This document shows positions 39,601 through 52,884 of a stretch of DNA of 64,000 bases, piece by piece. Every line of letters begins with the position of its first letter. Position 1 is the first letter of the stretch. The stretch comes from Ctena decussata (taxonomy: Eukaryota > Mollusca > Bivalvia > Lucinida > Lucinidae), in assembly GCA_963989385.1 (NCBI GenBank), contig OZ022498.1, forward strand, positions 2,115,501 through 2,179,500. The letters run 5' to 3'. Under the pieces are notes generated by a model. The model was not told where the DNA came from. It saw only the letters and a program-made list of their open reading frames with translations, and ran no database searches. The position numbers and the translations under genes are program-made.

Positions 39601-42600
39601 GGTCTCAGACTTCTAGAGTTTGCAACTTGTAACAGCCTAGTACTAACAAACACCATTGGCCCTCACAAACCATCAAGAAGATGGACATGGCACAGCCTAG
39701 ATGGGTAACACCACAATAAGTTTGATTACATCTTGGCGAGGAAGCGCTTTCGATCAGGAGTTAACATCCATAGGACAAGGAGTTTTCCTGGAGCAGACTA
39801 TAAGTATCTATCATGGGTGTGAGGTGTGGATAGAAAAATCCGTCACGAGGGTCACTGTTCGGCATCACGAGGCTTGCCGAGTGATGCCGAACAGTGATCC
39901 CGAGTGACGGATTTTTCTATCCGCACCTCACACCCATGATAGATACCACGTTTTGTATTATCTTTAGAACTTGTTAAAATGCGTAATTTTAGTGCCTCAG
40001 AGGTTGCTTTTTGATTTTAAAAGAAGGCGCCGCTTTCAACGACCGCCATTCGGATCTTTACGTCAGCGTCTGGCATGCATAAACTGACGTCATTTTGCCG
40101 TCTTCGTGACGTAATCATCTAAAAAGCCAACGTCACTTGACGACGCAGATACGTGTCCTCCATTACTACCAATGCATTGAATGCTTGTGATTTTTATCCG
40201 GTCCTGGGTGAAATAACATGGGTGAGATAAGATTTGTAGGTACAGGCGAAGCACGCGGATATCCTTATCTGGTGTGCAAGAAATAGGAAGTAACCATGAC
40301 CTGGTGATTATGACCTTCCGAGTTCGTCTGAAGAAGGCTAGAGAGCCAACCCAACCAAGACTGAAGTTTGATCTTGAGAAGTTAAGGGACCCAGATGTGG
40401 CATGCACTTTTCAAGCAACAATAGGTGGGAAATTCGCACCACTTATTGGTCTGAGGGATGATGACATGGACATAGATACCATGATTACCACCTACACTAC
40501 AGTAGCGACTGATGCAGCCAGTGATATAATTGGGAAGAAACATCGCAGGAAAAAGCCCTGGGTCACCCGGGATGTTCTCGGCCTCTGTGATGAGAGGAGA
40601 AATTTGAAGAAGAAGCGGTGTGAAGGAATACAGGGAAGTAAAGAAAAGAATTCAGATGGCAGTGGAGAAAGCTAATGAGGACTGGATGGGCATTCAGTGC
40701 GAGGAGATCGAAACTTGCTTGAACAAAAACAACAGCAAGAAAGCATATCAGCTGGTGAAGGATCTAACTTCAGAGAAACAGGGTAGATCCACAACTATCC
40801 AGGACAGGTCTGGGAAATGCCTTACAGAGGAACAAGTGATTCTCAGCAGGTGAACAGAATATTGCTCAGAACTATACAACCATTAGACTTACGGTGACAA
40901 TGCGGTTCTGGAATGCAATTAGCCCCCAGAAGAAGATCAACAACCGATCCTTCGTGAGGAAGTTGAGATTGCGGTATTGCCCTCGTGAAGTGACCTGGCA
41001 GGGCGGAGCTAGCGTTATGGATCAGTGCATTATGGAACAGGTAATTCCTATTTTCGCCAACAGTCGGAAAATTATTTGTACGACTGCGTTAATCCTCGCC
41101 TTTCTTGTTATAAGTAATAACAGTATTTTAACCTGATCCTGTACAAAGCGCCGTGGTGTAGTGGTAGTGTATCTTTAGTCGGATTGCAAACACACTCAGT
41201 GCTACGATCTAGGTTCAAGTCCAGTCTGAGAATAAACTTTTTTTCTCTCATTTTTTTTTTTCAAACTTTATTTTCTTACTTGTTTTAATAATTTCATTTT
41301 AGGAGAAAAGACATTTCCAGAAATTTCTTTCGCTCGAGATAATTCATAGGATTAGAGTTCGACATGTCTGCTTTGGTAGACTCTCTGAAACTGAGAAGTG
41401 ATTACCAAATCAGAAATAGTTATTCACTCATCGTTTGCTCGTGCATGCATATCACTTTTCTCACGCAAAAAATGCCATAATCTACTAAATGCCATCGTAC
41501 ATATTTCTGGGGATAATCAGACGAACAAGACCTCTGAAGATTTTTCTTTTTATTATGAGCATAAGGTATAAGAAATAATCAGAATAAACGGAAATTTTCT
41601 GTCAGGCAAAATAATCATTTGTTACCTGAAAACGTAATAAGAAAGAATAAAAAACTTTATAATTTTAGGTATATTCGAACCTTGGACCCTTATATGATAC
41701 AAAAAAAGGTTAGCATGTCCAACAGAGGCCCACTACACCAATGAGTCTTTACACATTTGTGAGATATAGTTAACAGCTATAATTCATGCATGATACGCGA
41801 TGATTAACGAATACTTACGAATATCTTTCCGATTGGTTACGAACATGTTGCTTTACCTATTTCATAATGCTTTGAACCAAATCGATAGCCCCGCCCTGCC
41901 AGGTCACTTTACTTGGGCTATAGCAGCACTAAAGAAGGGGAAGTCTGCCGGAGTTGATAATATACCAGCAGAACTTGTTCAAGCTGGCGGGGAGACCATG
42001 ATTGATGTTTTAACAGATATCTGTAACAGGATCTGGAGAACGGGAGACTGGCCTATCCCATGGACTCAGTCGCTGATTATTAAACTCCCTAAAAAGGGCA
42101 ACCTACAGCTCTGCCAGAACTACATAACCATCAGCCTCATCAGTCATTCAAGCAAAGTCATGCTGAAAGTCATCTTGAACATGCTTAAACCACAAGCCGA
42201 AGAGATGATCGCTGAAGAACAGGATGGGTTCCTTCTGCTGCCTTCCCAGCTGGCACACGACGTCACATCGACGTCGGTACAAAGTAATTATATACGACGT
42301 AATGTGCCTGCTGGGTTGAATTGCAACACTCACGTCGCCGATAATTGAATTCAGGATGCTGTGCGAAGTGTTACGAGTGCGCTGTTCTGGTGACAATAAG
42401 TGGCGACCATGCCGATGAAATATCAACATCTACCGTCCGCGTTAGTTTACCCCTTGTGCAGCAATCATTTGTTTGTAAGCGCCCCCGACTTCGAATCAGT
42501 GGTCTATGGGCTGCCGTTTTACTATCTAATTCCTATTTTTAGATTTCCACAATTTGATTTATGGATATCCATAATTCGAATTAGTGATTTCCATGTTTCA

Positions 42601-45600
42601 GCCAATTTATTGATATCACTGATTAAAATAATGGGTATCCATAATTCGAATAAGTGATCACTAACTCGAATTATGGATGTCTAAAATTCAGTTCGATTTA
42701 TGGATATCACGGCTCATTGATATCATTTATTCGAATTATAGATATTCATAATTCAAATTATAGATATCTATAAATGGGCTGAACCATAAATTCAATTATT
42801 TGAATTATGGATATCCATAAATTTGAATGTGATATCAATAAATCGGGCTCAATTGATATCCATAATTCCAATTATCCATATATCACCGCAAAGCATTCGC
42901 TTCAAGTTTAACATTATTTGCATAGAACGATTTTTATATATCCATAATTTTATTTTGTGATATCCATAAATGGGCCGAATTATTGGTATCCATAATTTGA
43001 AAAAGGATGATCAATGGATATCACTTATTCGAATTATGGATATCACTAATTCTATATCCATGAATGGGTAGAATTATGGATATTCATAATTCGAATTATG
43101 GATATTCATAATTCTGCCCGTTTATCAAATAAGTGATAACCATAATTTGACTAAGTGATATCCATTAATCATTAAGATTAATGATATCCATAATTCGAGT
43201 TATAGATATCCATAATTCAAATTTGTGATATCCATAAGTTAAATGGATATCACAAATTCGAATTATGGATATCATCATTTCGATTTATATCCATAATTAA
43301 TAAATAGGAAATAAACTGAAAAACGCCACGCCAAACTGTCTAAGACGAATATACCGTCCGTTTGCAGAAACGACTTTTTTAATGTCCATGCGGGAATAGA
43401 ATAGTGTGTTTACCGTGGCAGGCGTCCCAGACACTGTCAGTAAATAATAGGCAGTGACTGCTGACATAATTATTTAAGAAATAGATTCTCGCTAACAGTG
43501 ATTTGTTGCCCAATCTATCACAGGTTGGAGATCAGTTATAAAGTGAATACATCACGAGCGAAAAGCGCGAGTGATATATTCCTGACGACAGACCGACAAC
43601 CAGTGATATATTGGGTAACAAATCACTTATAAGCAAGGATCTATTTTGATTCGAACACACAAGAAACGACAAAAACGCTATGTTTCCTTCAAATTTTCCA
43701 GTTTTCCGCCATGATAACAAAAAATTCCGCCAACAACTGACTATAACAGTCAGAGGCGAGCATTTCGAAAGATTTTGATGCGAGAAAAAGACATTACACT
43801 GTCTATCCTCATGAGAATGAAAACTGACGTCACCAAATGCATCAAAATGACGTTCGATTGGCGCTAAATAACGTCACGCTAGTCCGCCCAGAGATTTGTC
43901 TCGCAATATATCACTAGATTTTACCATCGGCTATAGGCGACAAGTGTTAGAATAACAGTTTTAACATGGCGTTAACCTTTTCGTCAGTGAGCATATAGAT
44001 AGCGCGGCGTTGTGTGAAAATTTGTGATAATTCACGTTGCTAACGTCGAGACGTACCAATCTCTTTCTTCGAAAATTTCCACTGATGAACATAGATTGAT
44101 AGATGACGCGATTATACGTCCTTTTCAACAGAATTTTAGTCATATCAGGCCGATGGGAGAGCGATGATGAAAGGTTGTGGGCAATGGAGCCCCGTTTATT
44201 ATACCCCCAACTTCGAAGAAGTTGAGGGGGCATATTGCTTTGGGCTTGTCCGTCCGTCCGTCCGTTCGTTACGTCCGTCCGTAACACTTTGGGTATGCTC
44301 TGTAACTTAGGAACTGTAAAGGCTGGGATCTTGATATTTCATAGGTGGATAGGTAATAAAAAATTAGTGAACCCATATTTTTTTTCTTTTCCATCAGCCA
44401 TGCACTTTCAGAGTTATGCCCCTTTTTTCGAAAAATCAAATGTAAGTTTGTTAGCAAAATTTTGGAAAAAGTATTTGAGCTAGGTTGTTCATATTTGGCA
44501 TACTGGTAGGACCTAAGGTGTAGATCACCTGATTAACTTTTGGGCTAATTTTATAAAAAAAAATTGACTGAATTATGCCCCTTAGTTAACTTTGGCATTT
44601 TTCCAACTTTTGAACCGTTTGACCTAGAGACCTGATTTTTGGTATACTTCTGGTATTTGATGTGTTGATTATTTTGATGATACTTACATTGTGTTGAGTT
44701 CATTATTGACAGAGTTATGCCCCTTTTTCTTATTTGTACAAAACAGCGTAGGTATGATCCATTACTGAAGAACTGTAAGTGCTGGAGCCTTGATAATGCA
44801 TAGGTGGAGAGACCATAGAAAATAAGCAGACCCGTATTTTATTTCTTCTCCATCGACCATATAGTTTAAGAGTTATGGCCCTTTTTCGATAAATTAGATT
44901 TGAGTTTGTTAGCAAAATTTTGGAAAAAGTATATGAGCTAGGTTGTTCATATTTGGCATACTGGTAGGACCTAAGGTGTAGATAACCTGATTAACTTTTG
45001 GGCTAATTTTATAAAAAATTGACTGAATTATGCCCCTTTGTTAACTTTGGCATTTTCCCAACTTTTGAACCGTTTGACCTAGAGGCCTGATTTTTGATGT
45101 AGTAATAGTATTTGATGTGTTGATCATTTTGATGATAATCAAACTATATTGAGTTCATTATTGACTCTGCCCCTTTACGAAAAATAAATGTAATTTTGTT
45201 AGCAAAATTTTGGAAAAAGTATTTGAGCTAGGTTGTTAATATTTGGCATTCTGGTAGGGTCTAAAGTGTAGATCACCTGATTAACTTTTGAGCTAATTTC
45301 GTAAATATTTGACTGAATTATGCCCCTTGATTGACTTGGGAAGTTTGTCAACTTTTGAACTTTTTGACCTTGACATTTTGTTTTTGGTATATTAATAGTA
45401 TTTGATATGTCGATCAATCTAATGATGGTTACGTTATGTTGCATTCATTATTGACAGAGTTTTGTCCTTTTTTCTTGTCTGTACATAATATTTTAGGGTT
45501 GGTCTATTACTCAAGAATTGTAGCTGCTTTGGCCTTGATATTTTATAGGTAGGTAGAAAATATTTTCATTGACCTTGTTAGGGTCAGGCATATAGTTGGG

Positions 45601-48600
45601 GGCATAGTGTTTTACAAACACATTTTCTAGTTGTCTCGCCTGCGAAGCAGAGGCGAGACATATGTATTGCTTTTCCGGTGTCGGCGTAAACTTTTGTTGA
45701 GTTTTTGCGTTTAGGTCATTTTCTCAGAAACTATAAGGCCTAAAGCCATGAAACTTGGTTCATGCATACATCTGGAAGAGTAGATCTCAAAGCCATCATC
45801 AATGTTGAGTCTTGACCTACACTTTACGGTTGACTGACTTTGCAAGTTTTTGCGTTTAGGTCATTTTCTCAGAAACTATAAGGCCTAGAGCCATGAAACT
45901 TGGTTCTTGCATACATCTGGAAGAGCAGATCTCAAAGCCATCATCAATATTGAGTCTTGACCTACATTTTACGGTTGACTGACTTTGCAAGTTTTTGTCG
46001 AGTTTTCACGTTTAGGTCATTTTCTCAGAAACTATAAGGCCTAGAGCCATGAAACTTGGTTCTTGCATACATCTGGAAGAGCAGATCTCAAAGCCATCAT
46101 CAATATTGAGTCTTGACCTACATTTTACGGTTGACTGACTTTGCAAGTTTTTGTCGAGTTTTCACGTTTAGGTCTGTTTCTCAGAAATTATAAGGGCTAG
46201 AGCCATGAAACTTGATTCATGCTAACATCTGAAAGAGTAGCTCTCAAAGCCATCATCAATATTGTGTCTTGACCTACATTTTACGGTTGACTGACTTTGC
46301 ATTTTTGGTCAGTTTTCCACGTTTAGGTTATTTTCTCAGAAACTATACTCAACCGACTTGAAAACGCAACACTTAATTTACCCAATATTCCATAGCTCAT
46401 GGCTTATGCAAATTATTTTCACTTTAATTTCTAAAATCAACAGGGATTAATGTCTACTGTCCCAGAAATTCAGTTTTGTTGATAAAATGGGTCACGCTTG
46501 AGAGAGCACTGTCGTTGGCTACCCGATTTTCAAAAGTCTTAAAAAGAGGCAGAACTATCGCGAGACATGGTGTATACGTCGCATCGAACGCATGGTCTAA
46601 GATAATCTGTGGTCTCCCTAGTTCGTCAATCTCTTTCTACAAGTCTAAAAATCATTGATGGGTGGTAATGGAAATGTTTGGCGTCCAACCGCAGGCTTAC
46701 ATAGGGATGCAACATTCCAAGCGCCTTGGCAGACATATCCCTAATTGAGACTTTTGAAAATCGGGTAGCTATCGGTAATGCTCTCTCAAGCGTGAACCAT
46801 TTCATCAATAGAACTGAATTTCTGGGACAATAAGAGTTAATGAACTTAATCCCTGCTGAGGTAAGAAACAAAACTGAAAATGATCTGCATATGACATGAG
46901 CTATGGAATATTGGAAAAATTAGGTGTTGCGTTTTTAATTCGGTTGAGTATATAAAGGCTAGAGCCATGAAACTTGGTTCATGGGTACGTCTGGAAGAAT
47001 AAATTTCAAAGCCATCATCAATATTGAGTCTTGACCTACATTTTACGGTTGACTGACTTTGCAATTTTTGGTTGCGTTTAGGTCTGTTTCTCTGAAACTA
47101 TAAGGGCTAGAGCCATGAAACTTGGGTCATGCATTCATCTAGAAAAGAAGAGCTCAAAGTCATCATCAATATTGACCTACATTTTATGGTTGACTGACTT
47201 TGCAATTCGTTTGTCAAGTTTTCACGTTTAGGTCTGTTTCTCAGAAATTATTAGGGCTAGAGCCAAGAACTTGGTTCATGCATACATCTTTGCGGATTCA
47301 GCTCTGTTTTTGTGACAAAGCGCTAGCAGGCGAGACATCGCACTTGCGGAATTCTGGCGAGACACCGCACTTGCGGAATTCTTGCGTTGAAAAGATTTGC
47401 GCCTCCAGCGGGAATCGAGTCCAAACCGCTAGATCAGTCAGCTAGCGCTGAACCAACTGAGCTACCGGGACTCTAAGTGAAGTACAATGTACTAAAACTA
47501 TCCTGAATGTTGAATGGGATAAGTTTTATTTGTAAGTTTGCAACGGAACCAGATAGGTAGATAATCAAGAATCATCAAGTGTCAGTTTAAGTGCCACTTG
47601 TAGATAGGTAATAGCTAGAGAGTAAAACAAAATTTTGAGCCGCGACACGAACAACCAACAATGTGGTTGTGCGCCCACCAAAGACTCAGATCAGCCTGGG
47701 CAGCCACCCAGTTTGATCAGATTTCGTCAAGTGCTCAAATGAGCTACCTCCATGCGGACAGTGATGACTCTGATCAGACTGGGCGGATGTCCAGGCTGAT
47801 CCGAGTCTGCGCTGGGCGCACAACCACTTTGTTGGTTTTCTCGTGTTGCGGCTCAAATATTTGGCTGTCACCGAATTTTGGTTATATTGGCGATTAAAGC
47901 AAAGAGCTCTGAAATATATTGAATATAAGTCAGCCAATAGAAGGACTACTTGATGAGTATTTAAGATATTTTTTGTACCGTTCACTTAAACCACAGGCAC
48001 TCGACAAAAAAAAAAACTGTTTAGTTTCTAAATATTATCAAATATCAATCTATTTTCTACCACTCTGTAAAATTTCAAGAATAAGAAAGTTGCAATTCAG
48101 CCAATTGCATTATCGTAAGCAAATTCTTGTTTACGATAATGCAGTGGGCTGAATCGCAACTTTCTTATTTCGCAACCGATCGACTTTAAATTTTACAGAG
48201 TGGTAGAAAATAGATTTACATTTGAAAAATTTAACACATTTTTCGTCGAGTGCCTGTGCATGAAACACTGTACTGTGCCATCCCATTGGAATCGCCTCGG
48301 TGAGGCAATTCTAACATATGGTACAATGTGACATTGTACTATTATTATGTGTAGTTGATTTATAGAAAAGTAAGGCATTTTTTTTACAAATTTAAACTTT
48401 AAATTTGTAAAAAAATGCCATACTTTTCTATAAATTAACTACACATACGTATCAATTTTTCTTCATCATCTGGAGCCATAGTATATCATGAACGCCAAAA
48501 TCAATTTGCGCCAATATAGCCCGGCCGATTCTCACAAAAAACTGCATTTTGTGGTACAAGCATGAAACTTGGCATGATTGCTGAGAGGAACTATCTAAGT

Positions 48601-51600
48601 CATTTTAGATAGGGCGGCATCTAAGAAAAATTCTACTTCCTGTTAAATCCAAGATGGCGGATCTGGTATTAAAATACTCTAGTCAGGTCGACCTACACTA
48701 ATGTATTTCAAAAGTCTGTAGTCTAAATCAATCAAACAGCAATGTTTGAATGCCATGATTGCTGAGGGGGACTATCTCAATCATTTCAGATAGGGCGGCA
48801 TCTTGATAAAATCATCTGTTTCCGGTTTTATCCAAGATGGCGGATCTGATATTAAAATACCCCAGTTAGATCAACCTACTCTAATGTATTTCAAAAGTTT
48901 GCAGTATAAATCAATCAAAGAAGATGTTTGGATGCCATTATTGCTGAGGGGGTCTATCTCAATCATTTCCGATAGGACGGCATCTTGAAAAAAAAATCTG
49001 CTTCCGGTTAAATCCAAAATGGCTGATCTGATATTAAAATACTCGAATTAGATCGACCTACCCTAATGTTTGTCAAAAGTATGTTGTCTAAATCAATAAA
49101 ACAACAATGTTTGAATGCCGTGGTTGCTGAAGGGCAGTATCTCAATCATTTTCGACAGGGAGACATCTTGAACAATCAACTTCTGGTTTAATCCAAGATG
49201 GCGGATCTGATATTATAATACTCCAATAAGATCGACCTACCCTAATGTATTACATAAGTCTGAAGTCTAAATCAATCAAACTGCAATGTTTGAATGCCAT
49301 GATTGCTGAGGGTGACTATCTCAATCATTTCTGATAGGGCGGCATCTTGAAAAAAAATCTGCTTCCGGTTTAATCCAAGATGGCTGATTGATATTGAAAT
49401 ACGCCAGTTAGATCGACCTACCCCAATCCCAATGTATTTCAAAAGTCTGTAGTCTAAATCAGTCAAATAATTATGTTTGAATTCCATGATTGCTGAGTGG
49501 GACTGTCTCAATTATTTTAAAAAGGGCGACATCTTGAAAAACTACTTCCGGTTTAATTCCAGATTGCGGGTCTGATATGAAAAATACTGTAGTTAGATCG
49601 ATCTTTGTTTCATAAGCATGTAGTCTAAATCAATAACGAAACCAGTGCAGCATCAGAACACAATCAATTAAGGGCATTGCCCGCCGCATACACAAAGCGC
49701 TGTACATGGCAAGGCACTTCTGAAGCCCTTACAGGTACCACGACAACCTACCTTACATTAGCAGTGTACGAGCTCTTTGCATGATGCAGATGCTTCAGGC
49801 AGAGTCGTCCAAAGGGATTCCTGCCTCTGATCACTGTTTTTGAGCCAGTCAATGTCAGCTGTGATTGCTAGCATAGAGTTTGGCTCTAGAACGTTTCCCC
49901 ATACTAGTGAACCTTGATATATAGCCCTCTTCGTATGTTGTAACAAAGCAGCTTTTTTAGGTGGAATAGGTTCTAGTTGCCTGCACTTTTGTGCAAACAG
50001 CTGCAACCTTGCTTTGTCGACGCTCTCTGCGCTGCTTGTTCTGTCATACATTATAACTACAAATCTCTGCAAGATCGGCATGAATGCATCAAACTAAGAC
50101 GCATGGTTCATTATCATCGCAAAGGCAGCTGTCAACTTTACATAAGCCGTCCATGTATCCCATGCCGACTTATTTTTTCTATGAAATGTTGAAACGGTGT
50201 CGTTTCCAGTAAATGCATGAAAGAGAGGTCATACTGATGCTTTTTCAGGACCAAGTGCCTTTGCAATGCCTTGAACCGCTATATGTATGAAATGCTTGCT
50301 AGTTCCAAATAAGATCCAATTTTCAGATACTGGCATTGTGCAAAAAGTATGTGATAGCAAGAACAACCACGCCCGTACCCACCGTTCGAATCATTATTCG
50401 ACTGCACCCATAGCCAACGGCGTCAGCAAGATGGAGAATAATTCTAATGGCTTTTCGATTGATATTTTGTCATACCAACTTTCAAAGTCTAGAAAATCGT
50501 CGTCCAGACATTCTAGTGTGTATTCGTTGTAAGCAGTTTGGAGACGGATGTACACGGCGCATGCAGTGATCTGGTGTGCACGACAAGTTTTTGGTGACAT
50601 GATTTGCTTTCAGAAAAGAGTTAGCAGTACCAGACGAAGCTACATTGCCTTGAGAAAGTGCATAAATCCAACCGGAGGCTTTTAATCATTCACCCAGTAC
50701 TTTGAATGCTGTCATTTCAATATGTAATCCGCCACATATAATTAAGAATTGGTGTTCGCCATACAAATCTGGCCAGTTCCACTGAAATTGTTTGGCGATC
50801 GCATAAAGGGGTTGGCCAAAAGCAACTACTGGCGTCTGACTAGGATTCAGCGTTTCTACTGATGCCTTTATCGTGTTCATGGAATGGAGAATTATGACTA
50901 CAGACTTCGGTTGTTCCTAAAAAAAGTAGCAGCAGTGTTTTCAATGCTGGTGTCGTGTCTTTCTCTAGCTCGCAATCAGCACGAAAGGCTGACCAAGAGA
51001 TATTCAAACTGCCATCGAAACTGTTATCTACCGTCCTAGAAAGAGACTTCTCTACCTTTCATCGAAAGAGAGTTCTGTTGTCTGAGCCAACAGAACTCTT
51101 TCATAAGTTCTTTTTCGTTATTGTTATCCTGCAATGCATTGCAGGGAGTATCTGGTAAAGCTGGTTCGTTAACAACGAGAACAGCAAGAGGGGGGGGGGG
51201 GGGCATTGGAAAATGATTCAGGCAATGTTTTAACTGTCAATGATTGGTTTGCAGTGTCAAAAAGACGGACACAACATTGCTTTCTCCAGTAGCCTAACAG
51301 CTTCGGAACTGAAATAGTGAAATGCTTGTTCCTTGAAATGAATCCTTAGCAGTTTTGGCGATAGGGTTGTGGTCTATGTTATCAACAGCAGCTGTAGTGT
51401 GGAGACTTTTTCGAAGAGCAGGAGAACAAGCTACACCCTGCTCTTCGTAAGGCCACTTGTAGATATTTCGATTACCCTGTCATATGAAACGGACAGACCA
51501 GTGATCCTGTAAATCTTGTTGACGTATGGAAGATGTCATTTCTTATACACTTTGCTGTTTTATGGATTTGCATAAAGTCTGAATGAAAGTCGTCATTATC

Positions 51601-52827
51601 ACAAGCCTTCTTAAAAGCAGAGCCAGCGTCTTCATTGAAAGCTAAATGATTAGTACGACCTTCTTTATTAGCCTGAAGATCTGGAATCTTAGTCTCAATT
51701 CTGACTTTCAGTCTGATACTATGTATAATGGGAATATCAACTCCTAGCTGCTTCAGCCTGTCAGTGTACATGCCTCTTAACTCAGTCATTTGAAAAACCG
51801 GCAAAACAGTCTGGTCATACTTTGCATCTTCAATGTAACTGACAATGTCAGCTAAACCTATTGCATAAAACATACTCTACACATTCTTTGTAGCGATGTA
51901 TCTTCACAAAAAGCCAATATTCTGGACACAATGATGGAAAGAGAACATATGAGAAAGGGTATATATACACAGAGCTTGTATGTGGCGAAATTTGAACCGG
52001 AAGTGCCATAATCGACCGGAAGTCATGGAACGGCTTTATAATTTTAACAAGAAAATATCACATTTAGATTTTAGAAGACATACATAGAATAAATTTGCAT
52101 AAAATGACACTAGATGTGTGTATGTTAATGTAAAATTACGGTAAATTCAGTCACGGCGGCCATATTGGATTTGAACCGGAAGTAGGTGATTTTGCGAGTG
52201 CCGCCCTATCTAAAACGCAATAAATCACTGTGAACGACATTTGTGCCAAGTTTCATGCTTGTACCATAAAATGCAGTATTCCTTGATATTTTGCAAAAAT
52301 CGGCCGGGCTAATATGTCATTTTCAGTAAGCCGTAAAATAATGGGTAACATGTCTTTATCAGTTGCTTTTCTGGGATCCCTTTAACCAAATTGCATTGCA
52401 AATGAAGCTAAAGATGTCCCTTGTCTTAGGCAGCCACTTTTTGTATGTCCCCTTTGGTGACCTAACTTTTCGTCGGGTGCCTGTAGTTTAAGCCTGACCC
52501 CTCTGTCTTTTATGACACGGCTACTTTCTGTAGCATTTCAATATAAGAATTGACTCGTTGAGGCGATTCTTATGAGAACCACAGCGCATCTCAGAATTAT
52601 TATCAAAACCCTGCTCATTAAACTACTTCCCATTTCTGAAGAATACAAAGAGGAAAAAGAGGGGAAATAAGTAGTTCCGGAACATTGTAATATGCGCCTG
52701 ACGCTCCAAGTTGACGCTAGTTTCTAAAAAAATCGATTTTATTACCAGAAAGTATACTCATCACATTTTTGTTTAGTGTTTCCTTAAATGGACCTTTGCA
52801 AACGGTGCAGACCCAGATAGGACCCGC

Positions 52828-52884
<57 letters not shown>

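Larger units (their letters stand above)
39355..42231 (+). pseudogene. LINE (RTE-like) endonuclease and RT, broken, with two insertions
   Basis: Three coding pieces on +. 39364-39798: AP-endonuclease part (IIQVYAPPSGHDDNEV, VVQGDWNTKVGKDA, RWTWHSLDG and, after a frameshift, RKRFRSGVNIHRTRSF). 40282-40975: linker (HDLVIMTFRVRLKKAREP, KKPWVTRDVLGLCDERR, NKNNSKKAYQLVKDLTS). 41923-42231: start of the reverse transcriptase (LKKGKSAGVDNIPAELVQAG, QSLIIKLPKKGNLQLCQNY, ISLISHSSKVMLKVI). Frameshifts separate the frames and the catalytic RT box is absent, since the element breaks off soon after EEQDGF. Insertions: 39799-40281 (family T) and 40977-41920. Confidence 0.88.
48518..52310. mobile_element. 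3.8-kb DNA transposon-like element with gene relic (family T1)
   Basis: About 150-bp terminal inverted repeats (48518-48670 with 52160-52310): both begin AGCCCGGCCGAT and share ACTGCATTTTRTGGTACAAG, CATGAAACTTGGCA, TTTTAGATAGGGCGGCA and ACTTCC. AATAT flanks both ends as a direct repeat (48513-48517 and 52311-52315). Inside is a 181-bp tandem array and, on the minus strand, a decayed large gene (49668-51875). I cannot assign it to a known superfamily. Confidence 0.8.

Noticed and set aside
41149..41232. Possible tRNA gene
   Set aside because: Anticodon and acceptor arms do not form; it lies inside a TIR element.
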